From Clostridium sp. (GTDB lineage Bacteria > Bacillota > Clostridia > Lachnospirales > Lachnospiraceae): a stretch of 64,000 bases of DNA. The stretch is from contig JAMPFU010000009.1 of the NCBI GenBank assembly GCA_023664385.1, positions 30,014-94,013 of the forward strand, given 5' to 3'. Positions 28,257 through 38,751 of the stretch are shown piece after piece. The notes below the pieces were generated by a model, which did not search any database, had not been told where the DNA came from, and saw only the letters and a program-made list of their open reading frames with translations. The position numbers were made by a program, and so were the translations under genes. Numbering within the stretch: the stretch's first letter is position 1; each line of letters starts with the position of its first letter.

Positions 28257-29516
28257 ATGGGTATGACTATGACACAAAAAATTCTTGCAGAACACGCAGG
28301 ACTTTCCAGCGTTACGGCGGGACAGCTGATTGAGGCTGATTTGGATTTGGTATTAGGAAATGATGTGACAACTCCTGTTGCCATACATGAGATGGAGAAG
28401 TTTGATAAAAAGGAAGTGTTTGACAAGGAAAAGATTGCCCTTGTAATGGACCATTTTACACCGAACAAGGATATCAAGAGTGCAGAGCACTGTAAATGCG
28501 TCAGGGAATTTTCCTGTGCCAATTCCATCAAGAACTTTTTTGATGTGGGAGCCATGGGAATTGAGCATGCACTTCTTCCTGAGCAGGGACTTATCGTTGC
28601 AGGGGAAACCTGCATAGGAGCTGACTCGCATACTTGTACATATGGTGCACTTGGTGCATTTTCAACAGGTGTGGGAAGCACGGACATGGCTGCGGGCATG
28701 GTGACCGGAAAGGCATGGTTTAAGGTACCGTCTGCAATTAAGTTTAATATAGTGGGAGAAAAGGCACCTTGGGTCAGCGGTAAGGATGTCATTCTTCATA
28801 TTATCGGCATGATAGGAGTTGACGGTGCACTTTACAAGTCCATGGAGTTTGTGGGCGAGGGTATTAAGAACCTTACGATGGATGACCGTTTTACCATAGC
28901 AAACATGGCAATTGAGGCAGGTGCCAAAAACGGTATTTTCCCTGTTGACGAGCAGACAGAGGAATACATGAAGGAGCACTCAGCTAAGAGCTACAAAAAA
29001 TACGAGGCGGATGCTGATGCAGTATATGATGAGGAATATACCATTGACCTTTCAACCTTAAAGCCTACGGTTGCATTTCCGCATCTTCCTGAAAATACAA
29101 GGACAATCGATGAGGTTGGCGACATTAAAATTGATCAGGTTGTAATCGGCTCCTGTACAAACGGACGTATTTCTGACATGAGAATTGCCGCTGAAATTAT
29201 GAAGGATAAGCATGCAGCGGATAATGTCAGGGTTATTGTTATCCCTGGAACACAGGATGTATACCTTACCATGATAAAGGAAGGCCTTACCGAGATATTC
29301 ATAAAGGCAGGAGCAGTTGTGTCAACCCCTACCTGCGGACCTTGCTTAGGCGGACATATGGGTGTCATGGCGGCAGGGGAACGAACGGTGTCTACGACAA
29401 ACCGTAACTTTGTAGGCAGAATGGGACACGTTGAGTCCGAGGTTTATCTTGCAAGCCCTGCGGTTGCCGCAGCGTCTGCAATAACGGGAAAGATAAGCAG
29501 TCCATGTGAGATTTAA
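28257..29516 (+). CDS. leuC: 3-isopropylmalate dehydratase large subunit
   Basis: Aconitase-type Fe-S enzyme of leucine synthesis: isomerises 2- to 3-isopropylmalate with LeuD. About 419 residues, with cluster Cys in GSCTNGR and [10 protein letters not shown] and an N-terminal [11 protein letters not shown], fitting the short archaeal/clostridial type. ATG 28257 follows GGAGG by ten bases, whereas the frame is open from 28083 without a matching N-terminus. A 6-bp stem, CCATGA/TCATGG, lies in the leader near 28111-28128. No T-box was found. Confidence 0.95.
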   Translation: MGMTMTQKILAEHAGLSSVTAGQLIEADLDLVLGNDVTTPVAIHEMEKFDKKEVFDKEKIALVMDHFTPNKDIKSAEHCKCVREFSCANSIKNFFDVGAMGIEHALLPEQGLIVAGETCIGADSHTCTYGALGAFSTGVGSTDMAAGMVTGKAWFKVPSAIKFNIVGEKAPWVSGKDVILHIIGMIGVDGALYKSMEFVGEGIKNLTMDDRFTIANMAIEAGAKNGIFPVDEQTEEYMKEHSAKSYKKYEADADAVYDEEYTIDLSTLKPTVAFPHLPENTRTIDEVGDIKIDQVVIGSCTNGRISDMRIAAEIMKDKHAADNVRVIVIPGTQDVYLTMIKEGLTEIFIKAGAVVSTPTCGPCLGGHMGVMAAGERTVSTTNRNFVGRMGHVESEVYLASPAVAAASAITGKISSPCEI

Positions 29517-29540
29517 CACTATATTTTATATAAAGGAGTA

Positions 29541-29597
29541 ATGATAACATTGAACATTGGCAAACTATTGGGAAAAGTGATTGTAGCACTATCCTAA
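29541..29597 (+). CDS. possible 18-codon ORF between leuC and leuD
   Basis: AAAGGAG precedes ATG 29541, and the frame encodes a short hydrophobic/basic peptide (MITLNIGKLLGKVIVALS) rich in Leu, Ile and Val. It could be a real small peptide, a translational link, or chance. Without comparison this stays weak. Confidence 0.25.
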   Translation: MITLNIGKLLGKVIVALS

Positions 29598-29638
29598 TAG
29601 CGGACATAGGTTCAAAGTAAAAAACAGGAGGTATATAA

Positions 29639-30130
29639 ATGAAAGCATATGGAACAGTTCACAAATATGGAGACAATGTAGATACAGACGTTATCATCCC
29701 TGCAAGGTATCTGAATTCATCAGACCCTGCAGAGCTTGCAAAAAATTGTATGGAGGATATTGACAAGGATTTTGTAAAACGGGTAAAGCCAGGCGACATT
29801 ATGGTTGCCAACAAAAATTTTGGCTGTGGCTCATCAAGAGAGCATGCACCAATAGCAATTAAGGCGTCGGGGATAAGCGTGGTTATTGCAGAAACCTTTG
29901 CAAGAATTTTTTACAGAAATGCAATTAACATCGGACTTCCGATTATAGAGTGCCCTGAGGCTGCCAAGGGGATAGAAGCAGGCGACATGGTGGAGGTTGA
30001 TTTTGACAGTGGAATGATTTACAACAAGACAAAGGGGACGGAGTTTAAAGGTCAGGCATTTCCACCATTTATGCAGGAGATTATCAAAAATGGCGGACTG
30101 ATAAACAATATAAACAGTAAAAGTAAGTAA
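29639..30130 (+). CDS. leuD: 3-isopropylmalate dehydratase small subunit
   Basis: The 163-residue partner of LeuC carries the mobile swivel domain. [16 protein letters not shown] near the start and [12 protein letters not shown] around residues 59-71 are the family signatures. ATG 29639 follows AGGAGG. It is the short form paired with the leuC type seen here. Confidence 0.96.
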   Translation: MKAYGTVHKYGDNVDTDVIIPARYLNSSDPAELAKNCMEDIDKDFVKRVKPGDIMVANKNFGCGSSREHAPIAIKASGISVVIAETFARIFYRNAINIGLPIIECPEAAKGIEAGDMVEVDFDSGMIYNKTKGTEFKGQAFPPFMQEIIKNGGLINNINSKSK

Positions 30131-30189
30131 CTGGGAAGCTTACGGTTCGCAATTGCCTAAAAATATACAAAGGGAAAAGGAGAGAGAAT

Positions 30190-30855
30190 ATGTATTGTAC
30201 TCAATGTGGAAACAACGTTCCTGATGGAGCGGCAAATTGTAATGTATGTGGGGCACCAATAAATCAAGGAATGGGAGGAAATTGGAATCAGCAGCCACAA
30301 CAGCCAAATCAGTATCAGCAGCCGCAGCAGACATACCATCCAAATCAATATCAGCAGCCAAACGGACAGTGGAATAATTTACAGCAGTCGACATATACAC
30401 AAAACAATGGCAGTGTGCTTGGAATGAATTGGTTTAAATTTGTTATATATGTTCAGCTTTTTTTAAATGGTGTACTGAATATTTACCATGGAATTAAAAT
30501 CAGTACGGGTAAACAGTATGGAGTAAGTGACAGCTATCTGCAAATGATATATAGCGTGTATGACGGTTTGCAGACGACTGATATAATAATAGGTGTCAGT
30601 ATGATGGCTCTTGGCGTATATGCAATTATAACAAGGTTTTTCCTGGCAGGATTTAAAAAGCAGGGGCCTTTTATGTATTACCTTTGTCTGCTTTTAAATA
30701 TTGTAGTAGCTGTAATTTACTGTGTTTTGGTAAAGTTTGTAGTCGGTGTTGACGTCGTACTTACAAACATGATTTGTCAAACTATAATTTTAATCGTGCT
30801 TTTAATCTGTAATATCATATATTTTGGAAAGAGAAAGCATTTATTTGTCAAATAA
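30190..30855 (+). CDS. zinc-ribbon membrane protein inside the leu operon
   Basis: 221 residues. An intact zinc ribbon MYCTQCGNNVPDGAANCNVCG heads a Gln/Pro/Asn/Tyr-rich linker (about residues 30-75). Four hydrophobic helices follow (about 79-98, 122-145, 157-180 and 187-207). The architecture is common in Lachnospiraceae, but the function is unknown. ATG 30190 follows AGGAGAG. It separates leuD from leuB, an unusual insertion in a biosynthetic operon. It shares its design with the gene at 25289 but not its sequence. Confidence 0.75.
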   Translation: MYCTQCGNNVPDGAANCNVCGAPINQGMGGNWNQQPQQPNQYQQPQQTYHPNQYQQPNGQWNNLQQSTYTQNNGSVLGMNWFKFVIYVQLFLNGVLNIYHGIKISTGKQYGVSDSYLQMIYSVYDGLQTTDIIIGVSMMALGVYAIITRFFLAGFKKQGPFMYYLCLLLNIVVAVIYCVLVKFVVGVDVVLTNMICQTIILIVLLICNIIYFGKRKHLFVK

Positions 30856-30956
30856 TATGCCACTTTACTATCAGGCTCGAGATGAAGCCAGCCAATGCTT
30901 TTAAAGGAAAGGGCTGAGGATCAAATCGGCATTTAAGTAAGAAATCGTGTTAAGTA

Positions 30957-31040
30957 ATGTATGAAAAAATGCAAGAAAGAGAAATGCAAGAAAGAGAAAT
31001 GCAAGAAAGAGAAATGCAAGAAAAAAGGCTAAGGAGATGA
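30957..31040 (+). CDS. possible 27-codon repeat peptide upstream of leuB
   Basis: The frame MYEK, then three MQERE units, then MQEKRLRR, ends in TGA 31038-31040, four bases before leuB. The stop lies just past leuB's AAGGAG, so translation could affect leuB. There is no convincing ribosome site ahead of it. It may be only a by-product of the DNA repeat. Confidence 0.3.
   Translation: MYEKMQEREMQEREMQEREMQEKRLRR
30969..31028 (+). repeat. four tandem 15-bp repeats before leuB
   Basis: Three exact copies of ATGCAAGAAAGAGAA and a fourth diverged at its end. They stop two bases before the leuB ribosome site. Copy number may vary between strains. Confidence 0.9.
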
Positions 31041-31044
31041 AAAT

Positions 31045-32133
31045 ATGAATTGTAACATAGCAGTTATCAAGGGAGACGGAATTGGTCCCGAGGTTGTCAC
31101 GCAGGCAATGAAGGTTTTGGATGCCGTAGGAGAAAAGTACGGACATACATTTTGCTACGAGCAGCTCTTGATGGGCGGCTGCTCCATAGACGTACATGGA
31201 GTACCGCTTACGGATGAGGCTGTGGAACGGGCAAAGGCAAGTGATGCGGTGTTGCTTGGCTCCATTGGTGGAAATACATCAACGTCACCATGGTATCAGC
31301 TTCCGCCTGATAAAAGACCTGAGGCTGGACTTCTGAAAATCAGAAAGGCGCTTGGACTTTTTGCAAATCTTCGCCCTGCATTTTTATATGAACAGCTTAA
31401 AAATGCCTGCCCGCTCAAAAAGGAGATAGCCGATAAGGGCTTTGACATGATGATTATGCGTGAGCTTACGGGAGGTCTTTATTTCGGCGAGAGAAAGACA
31501 GAGGAAATAGACGGCGTGATGACAGCAGTGGACACGCTTACCTACAATGAAAATGAGATACGCAGGATTGCAATTAAGGGCTTTGACATAGCCATGAAGC
31601 GAAGAAAAAAGGTTACAAGCGTTGACAAGGCAAATGTCCTTGATTCCTCGAGGCTGTGGAGAAAAATCGTTGAGGAGGTTGCGAAGGATTATCCCGAGGT
31701 AACCTACGAGCATATGCTTGTTGACAACTGTGCCATGCAGCTTGTAAAGGACCCTGCCCAGTTTGACGTCGTATTAACGGAGAATATGTTTGGCGATATT
31801 CTTTCCGATGAGGCTTCCATGATTACAGGCTCTATCGGTATGCTTGCCTCTGCGTCCTTAAATGAGACAAAATTTGGCATGTACGAGCCAAGCGGCGGCT
31901 CTGCGCCTGACATAGCGGGACAAAATAAGGCGAATCCGATTGCAACAATTCTTTCAGCGGCAATGATGTTACGGTACAGCTTTGACCTTGATAAAGAGGC
32001 GGACGCAATAGAAAATGCCGTAAAAAATGTGCTTTCAGACGGTTACCGCACTTGTGACATCATGGCGGGCGAGCAGGGAACAACGCTTGTTGCCTGTGAT
32101 GAGATGGGGGATTTGATAAAAGAGAGGATATAG
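31045..32133 (+). CDS. leuB: 3-isopropylmalate dehydrogenase
   Basis: NAD-dependent oxidative decarboxylation of 3-isopropylmalate to 2-oxoisocaproate, the third leucine-specific step. 362 residues; [11 protein letters not shown] at the start, [22 protein letters not shown] with the Arg and Tyr of the active site, [13 protein letters not shown], and a C-terminal [21 protein letters not shown] 31045 follows AAGGAG. The order leuC-D-B is kept but is interrupted by the zinc-ribbon gene. Confidence 0.96.
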   Translation: MNCNIAVIKGDGIGPEVVTQAMKVLDAVGEKYGHTFCYEQLLMGGCSIDVHGVPLTDEAVERAKASDAVLLGSIGGNTSTSPWYQLPPDKRPEAGLLKIRKALGLFANLRPAFLYEQLKNACPLKKEIADKGFDMMIMRELTGGLYFGERKTEEIDGVMTAVDTLTYNENEIRRIAIKGFDIAMKRRKKVTSVDKANVLDSSRLWRKIVEEVAKDYPEVTYEHMLVDNCAMQLVKDPAQFDVVLTENMFGDILSDEASMITGSIGMLASASLNETKFGMYEPSGGSAPDIAGQNKANPIATILSAAMMLRYSFDLDKEADAIENAVKNVLSDGYRTCDIMAGEQGTTLVACDEMGDLIKERI

Positions 32134-32142
32134 GTGTATTAC

Positions 32143-32808
32143 ATGAAAAAAAGGAAAACATATATTTTTCTCATAATGACAATATGTATTGTACTTTTTT
32201 CTGCCTGTGGAAATAAGGATAGCGATGTGTTAAACAGTAATGCATCGTTTTATGATGAAGGACAGGAAATGGCACTTATCATGCATGAGCTTACATGTGA
32301 CGAGACTTATATTCAGGCTACTGGAGCACCGGACGATGTTCGGGAAATCATAGACAAAATAGGAGACATGGATTATTCGGCACCTGCGCATGTTTACAGG
32401 GTATCAAAGGTTGATGAGGTGCTTTCCAATGCTATGCTTATGGCGGAGGTTTATCCGAATGGCATGTCAGATAGCGTGGAGGCGGTCATGAAAAAGAAGC
32501 TTGTGGGAAATATTGCAGGTCAGATTACCGCAATGAAAACTGGCACATCTGCACTTGTGGTACAGTCAATGTTTGTCGTAAATACAAGCTTTGTAAACAC
32601 TGAGGCAAGAGATATGGAATTATATATTTATACATATGATGATGCGTACCCTGTGTTTGTTGCATTTATTCCTGATGGTAACGGTGCGGTAAGTGCAAGT
32701 GCCTCCTACCTTATTGTGGATGATATGATAGGTGCAGACAGTGAAGCGATAAGCGGGGATGTAATGATTTCCATGTACAACATAAAGCTTGAAGAAATTA
32801 AAAAATAA
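32143..32808 (+). CDS. predicted lipoprotein, family not recognised
   Basis: 221 residues from ATG 32143. [23 protein letters not shown] is a lipoprotein signal peptide with lipobox FSAC. The frame is also open from GTG 32134, directly after the leuB stop. The mature protein is acidic and lacks further membrane segments. It shows a pattern seen in small substrate-binding-like clostridial lipoproteins, but no family is named with confidence. It sits between leuB and ilvD in the same transcription unit, so it would be made along with branched-chain amino acid enzymes. Confidence 0.7.
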   Translation: MKKRKTYIFLIMTICIVLFSACGNKDSDVLNSNASFYDEGQEMALIMHELTCDETYIQATGAPDDVREIIDKIGDMDYSAPAHVYRVSKVDEVLSNAMLMAEVYPNGMSDSVEAVMKKKLVGNIAGQITAMKTGTSALVVQSMFVVNTSFVNTEARDMELYIYTYDDAYPVFVAFIPDGNGAVSASASYLIVDDMIGADSEAISGDVMISMYNIKLEEIKK

Positions 32809-32830
32809 TTTTATAGAAGGAGATAAAACG

Positions 32831-34492
32831 ATGAAAAGTGATAATGTAAAGGTTGGTATGCAGCAGGCACCGCACAGAAGCCTGTTCAATGCACTTGGTA
32901 TGACGGAGGAGGAGCTTTCAAAGCCGCTTGTCGGTATTGTGTGCTCATACAATGAGATTGTTCCGGGTCACATGAATTTGGATAAAATAGCACAGGCAGT
33001 AAAGCTTGGCGTTGCGGCAGCAGGGGGAACGCCGGTTATGTTTCCTGCAATTGCAGTCTGCGACGGTATTGCAATGGGACATATCGGAATGAAATATTCC
33101 CTTGTGACAAGAGATTTGATTGCAGATTCCACGGAATGTATGGCAATCGCCCATCAGTTTGATGCACTTGTAATGATACCAAACTGTGATAAAAATGTTC
33201 CGGGGCTTCTTATGGCGGCTGCAAGGGTAAATGTGCCTACCGTATTTGTTTCGGGAGGACCAATGCTTGCAGGACACGTAAAAGGACATAAGACAAGCCT
33301 TTCCTCAATGTTTGAGGCTGTCGGCTCCTATGCCGCAGGAACAATGAGCGGGGAGGACGTCAACGAGTTTGAGTGTAAGGCATGTCCGACTTGCGGTTCC
33401 TGCTCGGGAATGTACACTGCAAATTCCATGAACTGCCTTACCGAGGCACTTGGTATGGGACTTCCGGGAAATGGAACCATTCCTGCCGTTTACTCAGAGA
33501 GACTAAAGCTTGCAAAGCATGCGGGTATGGCAGTTATGGAAATGTACAGGAAGGATATAAGACCGAGGGACATTATCACAAAGGAGGCAATTTTAAATGC
33601 CCTTACCGTTGATATGGCACTTGGCTGTTCCACAAATTCCATGCTTCACATTCCTGCAATTGCACATGAAATCGGATTTGACTTTGACATTTCACTTGCC
33701 AACGAGATTAGTGCAAAGACACCGAACCTCTGCCATCTTGCTCCAGCAGGTCCTACATACATGGAGGATTTGAATGAGGCAGGCGGCGTATACGCAGTTA
33801 TGAATCAGCTCAAGGAGGCAGGACTGTTAAATGAGGACTGCATGACCGTTACGGGTAAGACAATAGGCGAGGCTGTCTCAGGTGTTGCAAATAAGAATCC
33901 TGAGGTGATACGTCCGCTCGACAACCCATACAGCAAAACAGGAGGACTTGCAGTATTAAAGGGAAATCTCGCACCTGACGGTTCGGTTGTAAAGCGTTCT
34001 GCCGTTGTGCCTGAAATGATGAAGCATGAAGGTCCTGCAAGAGTGTTTGACTGTGAGGAGGATGCAATCGTTGCAATTAAGGGCGGAAAGATAGTCGAAG
34101 GCGATGTCGTTGTTATCAGGTATGAGGGACCAAAGGGTGGTCCGGGCATGAGAGAAATGTTAAACCCTACGTCAGCAATTGCAGGCATGGGACTTGGCTC
34201 ATCTGTTGCACTGATTACGGATGGACGGTTTTCAGGTGCAAGCCGTGGTGCTTCCATCGGACATGTTTCACCTGAGGCAGCAGTGGGAGGACCAATCGCA
34301 TTTGTGGAAGAAGGAGACATCATCAGCATAGATATCGATGCATGTTCCATCAACCTCAAAATCAGTGATGAGGAATTTGCAAAGCGTAAGGCAGCATGGA
34401 CGCCAAAGGAACCAAAGGTTACCACAGGCTATCTTGCAAGATATGCAAAAATGGTTACATCAGGTAACAGGGGAGCAATACTTGATATATAA
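32831..34492 (+). CDS. ilvD: dihydroxy-acid dehydratase
   Basis: The Fe-S dehydratase of valine and isoleucine synthesis. 553 residues; cluster Cys in PNCDKNVPG and [17 protein letters not shown], and [19 protein letters not shown] near the C-terminus. ATG 32831 follows GAAGGAG; the longer frame from 32789 overlaps the lipoprotein end and is not supported. A fold-back repeat follows before ilvB. Confidence 0.97.
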   Translation: MKSDNVKVGMQQAPHRSLFNALGMTEEELSKPLVGIVCSYNEIVPGHMNLDKIAQAVKLGVAAAGGTPVMFPAIAVCDGIAMGHIGMKYSLVTRDLIADSTECMAIAHQFDALVMIPNCDKNVPGLLMAAARVNVPTVFVSGGPMLAGHVKGHKTSLSSMFEAVGSYAAGTMSGEDVNEFECKACPTCGSCSGMYTANSMNCLTEALGMGLPGNGTIPAVYSERLKLAKHAGMAVMEMYRKDIRPRDIITKEAILNALTVDMALGCSTNSMLHIPAIAHEIGFDFDISLANEISAKTPNLCHLAPAGPTYMEDLNEAGGVYAVMNQLKEAGLLNEDCMTVTGKTIGEAVSGVANKNPEVIRPLDNPYSKTGGLAVLKGNLAPDGSVVKRSAVVPEMMKHEGPARVFDCEEDAIVAIKGGKIVEGDVVVIRYEGPKGGPGMREMLNPTSAIAGMGLGSSVALITDGRFSGASRGASIGHVSPEAAVGGPIAFVEEGDIISIDIDACSINLKISDEEFAKRKAAWTPKEPKVTTGYLARYAKMVTSGNRGAILDI

Positions 34493-34550
34493 TTTACAAT
34501 ATGTTATTCTAACATGTAACGAATTTATAAAAGTATGCGATAAGCTTTTT

Positions 34551-34701
34551 TAGACAATTGCGAAACTCTGCTTTATAATAACGTAAGTTGGAGAAAATAT
34601 ACAAGTTCATAGGCAGGGCGTTAAGCGCAAGCGTGCCCTGAGTTGAATTTGTATATTTTCGACAACATATATTAATAAAATGTTAGTTTCACAATTACCT
34701 A
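34551..34701 (-). repeat. 151-bp fold-back element, copy 1
   Basis: The element has terminal inverted repeats near TAGGTAATTGCGAAACT. Its halves are imperfect reverse complements, so the whole can form one long hairpin, with a GGGC...GCCC core as the tip. This copy is inverted relative to the copies at 49400 and 62767. It lies between ilvD and ilvB. Confidence 0.9.
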
Positions 34702-34731
34702 TAAGCTTTCTATAGAAAAGGAGAAATTACA

Positions 34732-36414
34732 ATGAAACAATTAACAGGCTCAGAAATCGTGATTGAATGTTTAAAAGAGCAGGGTGTTGATACGGTTTTC
34801 GGTTATCCGGGCGGAACAATACTGAATGTTTATGATGCTCTTTACAAGCATCAGGATGAAATCAGGCATATTTTGACCTCCCACGAGCAGGGGGCTGCAC
34901 ATGCGGCTGACGGATATGCAAGGGCAACAGGTAAGGTTGGCGTATGTATGGCAACCTCAGGACCGGGTGCAACCAATCTTGTCACAGGTATTGCAACTGC
35001 ATATATGGATTCCATTCCCCTTGTTGCAATTACGGCAAACGTAGGCGTGTCACTGCTTGGAAAGGACAGCTTTCAGGAGGTAGATATCGCAGGTGTTGTT
35101 ATGCCAATTACAAAGCACAGCTTTATCGTAAAAAATGTACATGAGCTGGCAGATACAATCAGGAGAGCGTTTAAGATTGCACAGACAGGCAGACCGGGTC
35201 CTGTACTCGTGGATATCACAAAGGATGTAACTGCAAATGTTGCAGACTTTGAACCGAAGGCACCTGAACCGATTGAAAAGGTTACAAGCACAATCAAGGC
35301 AGATGATTTGGACAAGGCAATCCGTATGATTGAAAAGGCAGAAAGACCATTCGTGCTTTGCGGTGGCGGCGTGATTGCGGCAGATGCATCAAAGGAGCTT
35401 GCCAAGTTTGTGGATAAGATTGACGCACCTGTATGTGATACCCTGATGGGTAAGGGTGCATTTCCGGGAACTGATATACGGTATACGGGAATGATTGGTA
35501 TGCATGGAACAAAGGTTTCAAACTTCGGAATCAATATGGCTGACCTTGTAATTGTAGTCGGTGCAAGATTTTCAGACAGAGTAATCGGAAATGCATCTAA
35601 GTTTGCACATAATGCAAAAATCATACATATTGATGTAGATGCAGCAGAAATAGACAAAAACATCGTTGTAGACTGCAGCCTTGTAGGGGATGCGAAGGAA
35701 GTATTAAAGATGATTGCCACAAGAATAAAGGCAATCAAGCATCCTGAGTGGGCGAAGGAGATAAGGGGCTTAAAGGAAAAATTCCCTGACCACAGCGATA
35801 TGAAGTCCATGACAGGTCCTGCAATCATAAACAAGATTTATGAGCTTACGGAGGGCAAGGCTACCATAACGACAGATGTAGGACAGCATCAGATGTGGGC
35901 TGCACAGCATTACTATTACACGGAGCCACGTAAGCTGATTACCTCAGGTGGACTTGGAACCATGGGCTATGGCGTAGGTGCATGTATCGGAGCAAAGATA
36001 GGTAAGCCTGAAAATACTACAATCAATATAGCTGGTGACGGATGCTTCCGAATGAACATGAACGAAATTGCAACGGCAACAAGATATAATGTACCGATTA
36101 TTCAGGTTGTAATCAATAATCATGTGCTCGGAATGGTTAGACAGTGGCAGACCCTGTTCTATGAGCAGAGATATTCAAGCACCATATTGGAGGACAAGGT
36201 TGATTTTGTCAAGGTTGCAGAGGCACTTGGAGCAACAGGCTTTCGTGCAACAACGCTTGAGGAATTTGAGGATTCATTAAAGAAGGCAATTGAAATGAAT
36301 ATACCAGTTGTAATTGACTGTGTCATTGACAAGGATGACAAGGTATTTCCAATGGTTGCTGCAGGAGCTGCACTTGAGACATGCTTTGACCAGCAGGACT
36401 TAGATAATAGATAG
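34732..36414 (+). CDS. ilvB: acetolactate synthase large subunit
   Basis: TPP-dependent enzyme making acetolactate and acetohydroxybutyrate. 560 residues; the catalytic Glu in SHEQGAAHAADGYARATGK, VGARFSDRVIGN in the FAD-binding middle domain, and a TPP-binding GDGCFRMNMNEIATATRYN. ATG 34732 follows AAAAGGAG. No ilvN regulatory subunit or ilvC lies next to it in this window; serC follows 15 bases later. Confidence 0.96.
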   Translation: MKQLTGSEIVIECLKEQGVDTVFGYPGGTILNVYDALYKHQDEIRHILTSHEQGAAHAADGYARATGKVGVCMATSGPGATNLVTGIATAYMDSIPLVAITANVGVSLLGKDSFQEVDIAGVVMPITKHSFIVKNVHELADTIRRAFKIAQTGRPGPVLVDITKDVTANVADFEPKAPEPIEKVTSTIKADDLDKAIRMIEKAERPFVLCGGGVIAADASKELAKFVDKIDAPVCDTLMGKGAFPGTDIRYTGMIGMHGTKVSNFGINMADLVIVVGARFSDRVIGNASKFAHNAKIIHIDVDAAEIDKNIVVDCSLVGDAKEVLKMIATRIKAIKHPEWAKEIRGLKEKFPDHSDMKSMTGPAIINKIYELTEGKATITTDVGQHQMWAAQHYYYTEPRKLITSGGLGTMGYGVGACIGAKIGKPENTTINIAGDGCFRMNMNEIATATRYNVPIIQVVINNHVLGMVRQWQTLFYEQRYSSTILEDKVDFVKVAEALGATGFRATTLEEFEDSLKKAIEMNIPVVIDCVIDKDDKVFPMVAAGAALETCFDQQDLDNR

Positions 36415-36428
36415 GGAGGATTTAAAAA

Positions 36429-37511
36429 ATGGCAAGAGTATTTAATTTTTCAGCAGGACCGTCAGTGCTGCCTGAGGTTGTTTTAAAGCAGGCAGCAGAG
36501 GAAATGATGGATTATAAAGGATCAGGAATGAGTGTTATGGAAATGAGCCATCGTTCCAAGGTCTATGACAACATTATAAAAGAGGCAGAGCAGGATTTAA
36601 GGGATTTAATGAAAATTCCTGATAACTACAAGGTACTCTTCCTTCAGGGCGGTGCTTCCCAGCAGTTTGCAGCAATCCCGATGAACCTGATGAAGAATGG
36701 TGTTGCAGATTACATTATTACGGGTCAGTGGGCAAAGAAGGCATACGAGGAAGCACAAAAGTATGGAAAGGCAAATGCAGTTGCATCTTCTGCCGATAAG
36801 ACATTTTCCTATATCCCTGACTGTTCTGATCTTCCGATATCAGAGGATGCTGATTATGTGTATATCTGTCACAACAATACAATTTACGGAACGACATACA
36901 AGAAGCTTCCTGATACAAAGGGAAAGATACTTGTGGCTGATATGTCCTCCGACATTCTTTCACAGCCTGTAAACGTATCTGACTACGGACTTATTTTCTT
37001 CGGTGTACAGAAGAATGTAGGACCTGCAGGCGTTGTTGTCGTTATCATCCGTGAGGATTTAATCAGGGATGACGTAATGGAATTTACGCCAACCATGTTA
37101 AAGTACAAGACACAGGCAGATAACGATTCTCTTTACAATACGCCTCCATGCTATGGAATTTACATTTGCGGACTTGTGTTTAAGTGGGTTAAGGAAATGG
37201 GCGGACTTGACGCCATGAAGGTGCATAACGAGAAAAAGGCTGCAATTTTGTACGATTTCCTCGACAGCTCCAAGATGTTTAGGGGCACTGTTGTTAAGGA
37301 AGACCGTTCCCTTATGAATGTTCCTTTTGTAACAGGCAATGAGGAGTTAGACGCAAAGTTTGTCAAGGAGGCAACGGCAGCAGGCTTCGTAAACCTGAAG
37401 GGTCACAGAACTGTCGGCGGAATGAGGGCAAGTATTTACAATGCCATGCCGATTGAGGGTGTTGAAAAGCTGGTTCAGTTTATGAAGGACTTTGAGGCAG
37501 CCAATTCATAG
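36429..37511 (+). CDS. serC: phosphoserine aminotransferase
   Basis: PLP enzyme of serine synthesis. 360 residues; starts FNFSAGPSVLPEVVLKQAAEE, has SGMSVMEMSHRSK, the PLP Lys in FFGVQKNVGPAG, and GHRTVGGMRASIYNAMP at the end. RBS GGGAGG lies before ATG 36429. It forms a pair with serA 58 bases downstream. Confidence 0.96.
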   Translation: MARVFNFSAGPSVLPEVVLKQAAEEMMDYKGSGMSVMEMSHRSKVYDNIIKEAEQDLRDLMKIPDNYKVLFLQGGASQQFAAIPMNLMKNGVADYIITGQWAKKAYEEAQKYGKANAVASSADKTFSYIPDCSDLPISEDADYVYICHNNTIYGTTYKKLPDTKGKILVADMSSDILSQPVNVSDYGLIFFGVQKNVGPAGVVVVIIREDLIRDDVMEFTPTMLKYKTQADNDSLYNTPPCYGIYICGLVFKWVKEMGGLDAMKVHNEKKAAILYDFLDSSKMFRGTVVKEDRSLMNVPFVTGNEELDAKFVKEATAAGFVNLKGHRTVGGMRASIYNAMPIEGVEKLVQFMKDFEAANS

Positions 37512-37569
37512 TATTAAAAAATGAAGCCAATAGGCGATATGATAGAATGTTAGACAGGAGAAAACAAAA

Positions 37570-38733
37570 ATGATAAAGGTGAATTGCTTAAATCCGATTG
37601 CAGCGTGCGGAATGGATTTATTTACGGATAATTATGAGACTACGGATAATTTTGCAGAGGCGGAGGCAGTGCTTGTCAGAAGTGCGGCAATGCATGATTT
37701 GGAGCTTTCCAACAAGCTTGTTGCAGTTGCCCGTGCAGGTGCAGGCGTAAACAATATTCCACTTGACAAATGTGCTGAGAAGGGTGTTGTTGTGTTTAAT
37801 ACGCCGGGTGCAAATGCCAACGGTGTGAAGGAACTTGTGGTTGCGGGACTGCTTCTTGCATCAAGGGATTTGATGGGCGGCTACAACTGGGTAAAGGAAA
37901 ATGCTTCTGACGAAAACATTGCAAAGGCAGTGGAAAAGCAGAAAGCAAAGTATGCAGGCTGCGAGGTTATGGGAAAGAAGCTTGGCGTCATCGGGCTTGG
38001 AGCAATCGGAGCAAAGGTTGCAAACATCGGTTTCAGGCTTGGCATGGAGGTTTACGGATATGACCCATATGTATCGGTTGATGCGGCTTGGAGACTTTCC
38101 AGCCATGTAAAGCATATTACAAATGTAGAGGATATATACAGAGAATGTGACTATATTACCATTCATGTTCCTGCCTTGGACGGCACAAAGGGTATGCTGA
38201 ATAAGGACGCATTCGCAATGATGAAGGACGGTGTTAAGGTTCTCAATTTTGCACGTGACATTCTTGTCAATGATGATGATATGTTAGAGGCACTTGCAAG
38301 CGGCAAGGTTGCAAAATATGTAACTGATTTTCCGAATGAAAAAATCGCAGGTGCAGATAATGTTATTACACTTCCTCATCTCGGTGCATCAACTGCTGAA
38401 TCGGAAGATAACTGTGCAATTATGGCAGTGAAGCAGATTATGGACTTTATGGAAAACGGCAATATCAAAAATTCTGTCAATTATCCTGCATGTGATGCCG
38501 GAGTATGTACGGCAGTGTCAAGAGTAACTGTATGCCATAAGAACATTCCGAACATGATTACACAGTTTACAGGTGCATTTGCAGCTAAAGGAATTAATGT
38601 ATCAGACATGGTAAGCAAGTCAAAGGGCGACTGGGCATATACAATCCTTGACGTAGGTCAAAAGGCAGACGACGATATTGTAAATGCAATAGAGGCAATT
38701 GACGGTGTTGTCAAGGTAAGGGTTGTAAAGTAG
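37570..38733 (+). CDS. serA: D-3-phosphoglycerate dehydrogenase
   Basis: First step of serine synthesis. 387 residues, a short form. It has an NAD Rossmann motif GLGAIGAKVANIGFRLG, catalytic Arg in NFARDILVND, Glu in FPNEKIAG and His in LPHLGASTAESED. A C-terminal ACT domain (about 315-387) probably senses serine. ATG 37570 follows ACAGGAG. The order serC-serA is common in Clostridia. Confidence 0.95.
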   Translation: MIKVNCLNPIAACGMDLFTDNYETTDNFAEAEAVLVRSAAMHDLELSNKLVAVARAGAGVNNIPLDKCAEKGVVVFNTPGANANGVKELVVAGLLLASRDLMGGYNWVKENASDENIAKAVEKQKAKYAGCEVMGKKLGVIGLGAIGAKVANIGFRLGMEVYGYDPYVSVDAAWRLSSHVKHITNVEDIYRECDYITIHVPALDGTKGMLNKDAFAMMKDGVKVLNFARDILVNDDDMLEALASGKVAKYVTDFPNEKIAGADNVITLPHLGASTAESEDNCAIMAVKQIMDFMENGNIKNSVNYPACDAGVCTAVSRVTVCHKNIPNMITQFTGAFAAKGINVSDMVSKSKGDWAYTILDVGQKADDDIVNAIEAIDGVVKVRVVK

Positions 38734-38751
38734 TACATGGAGGACTTATAT

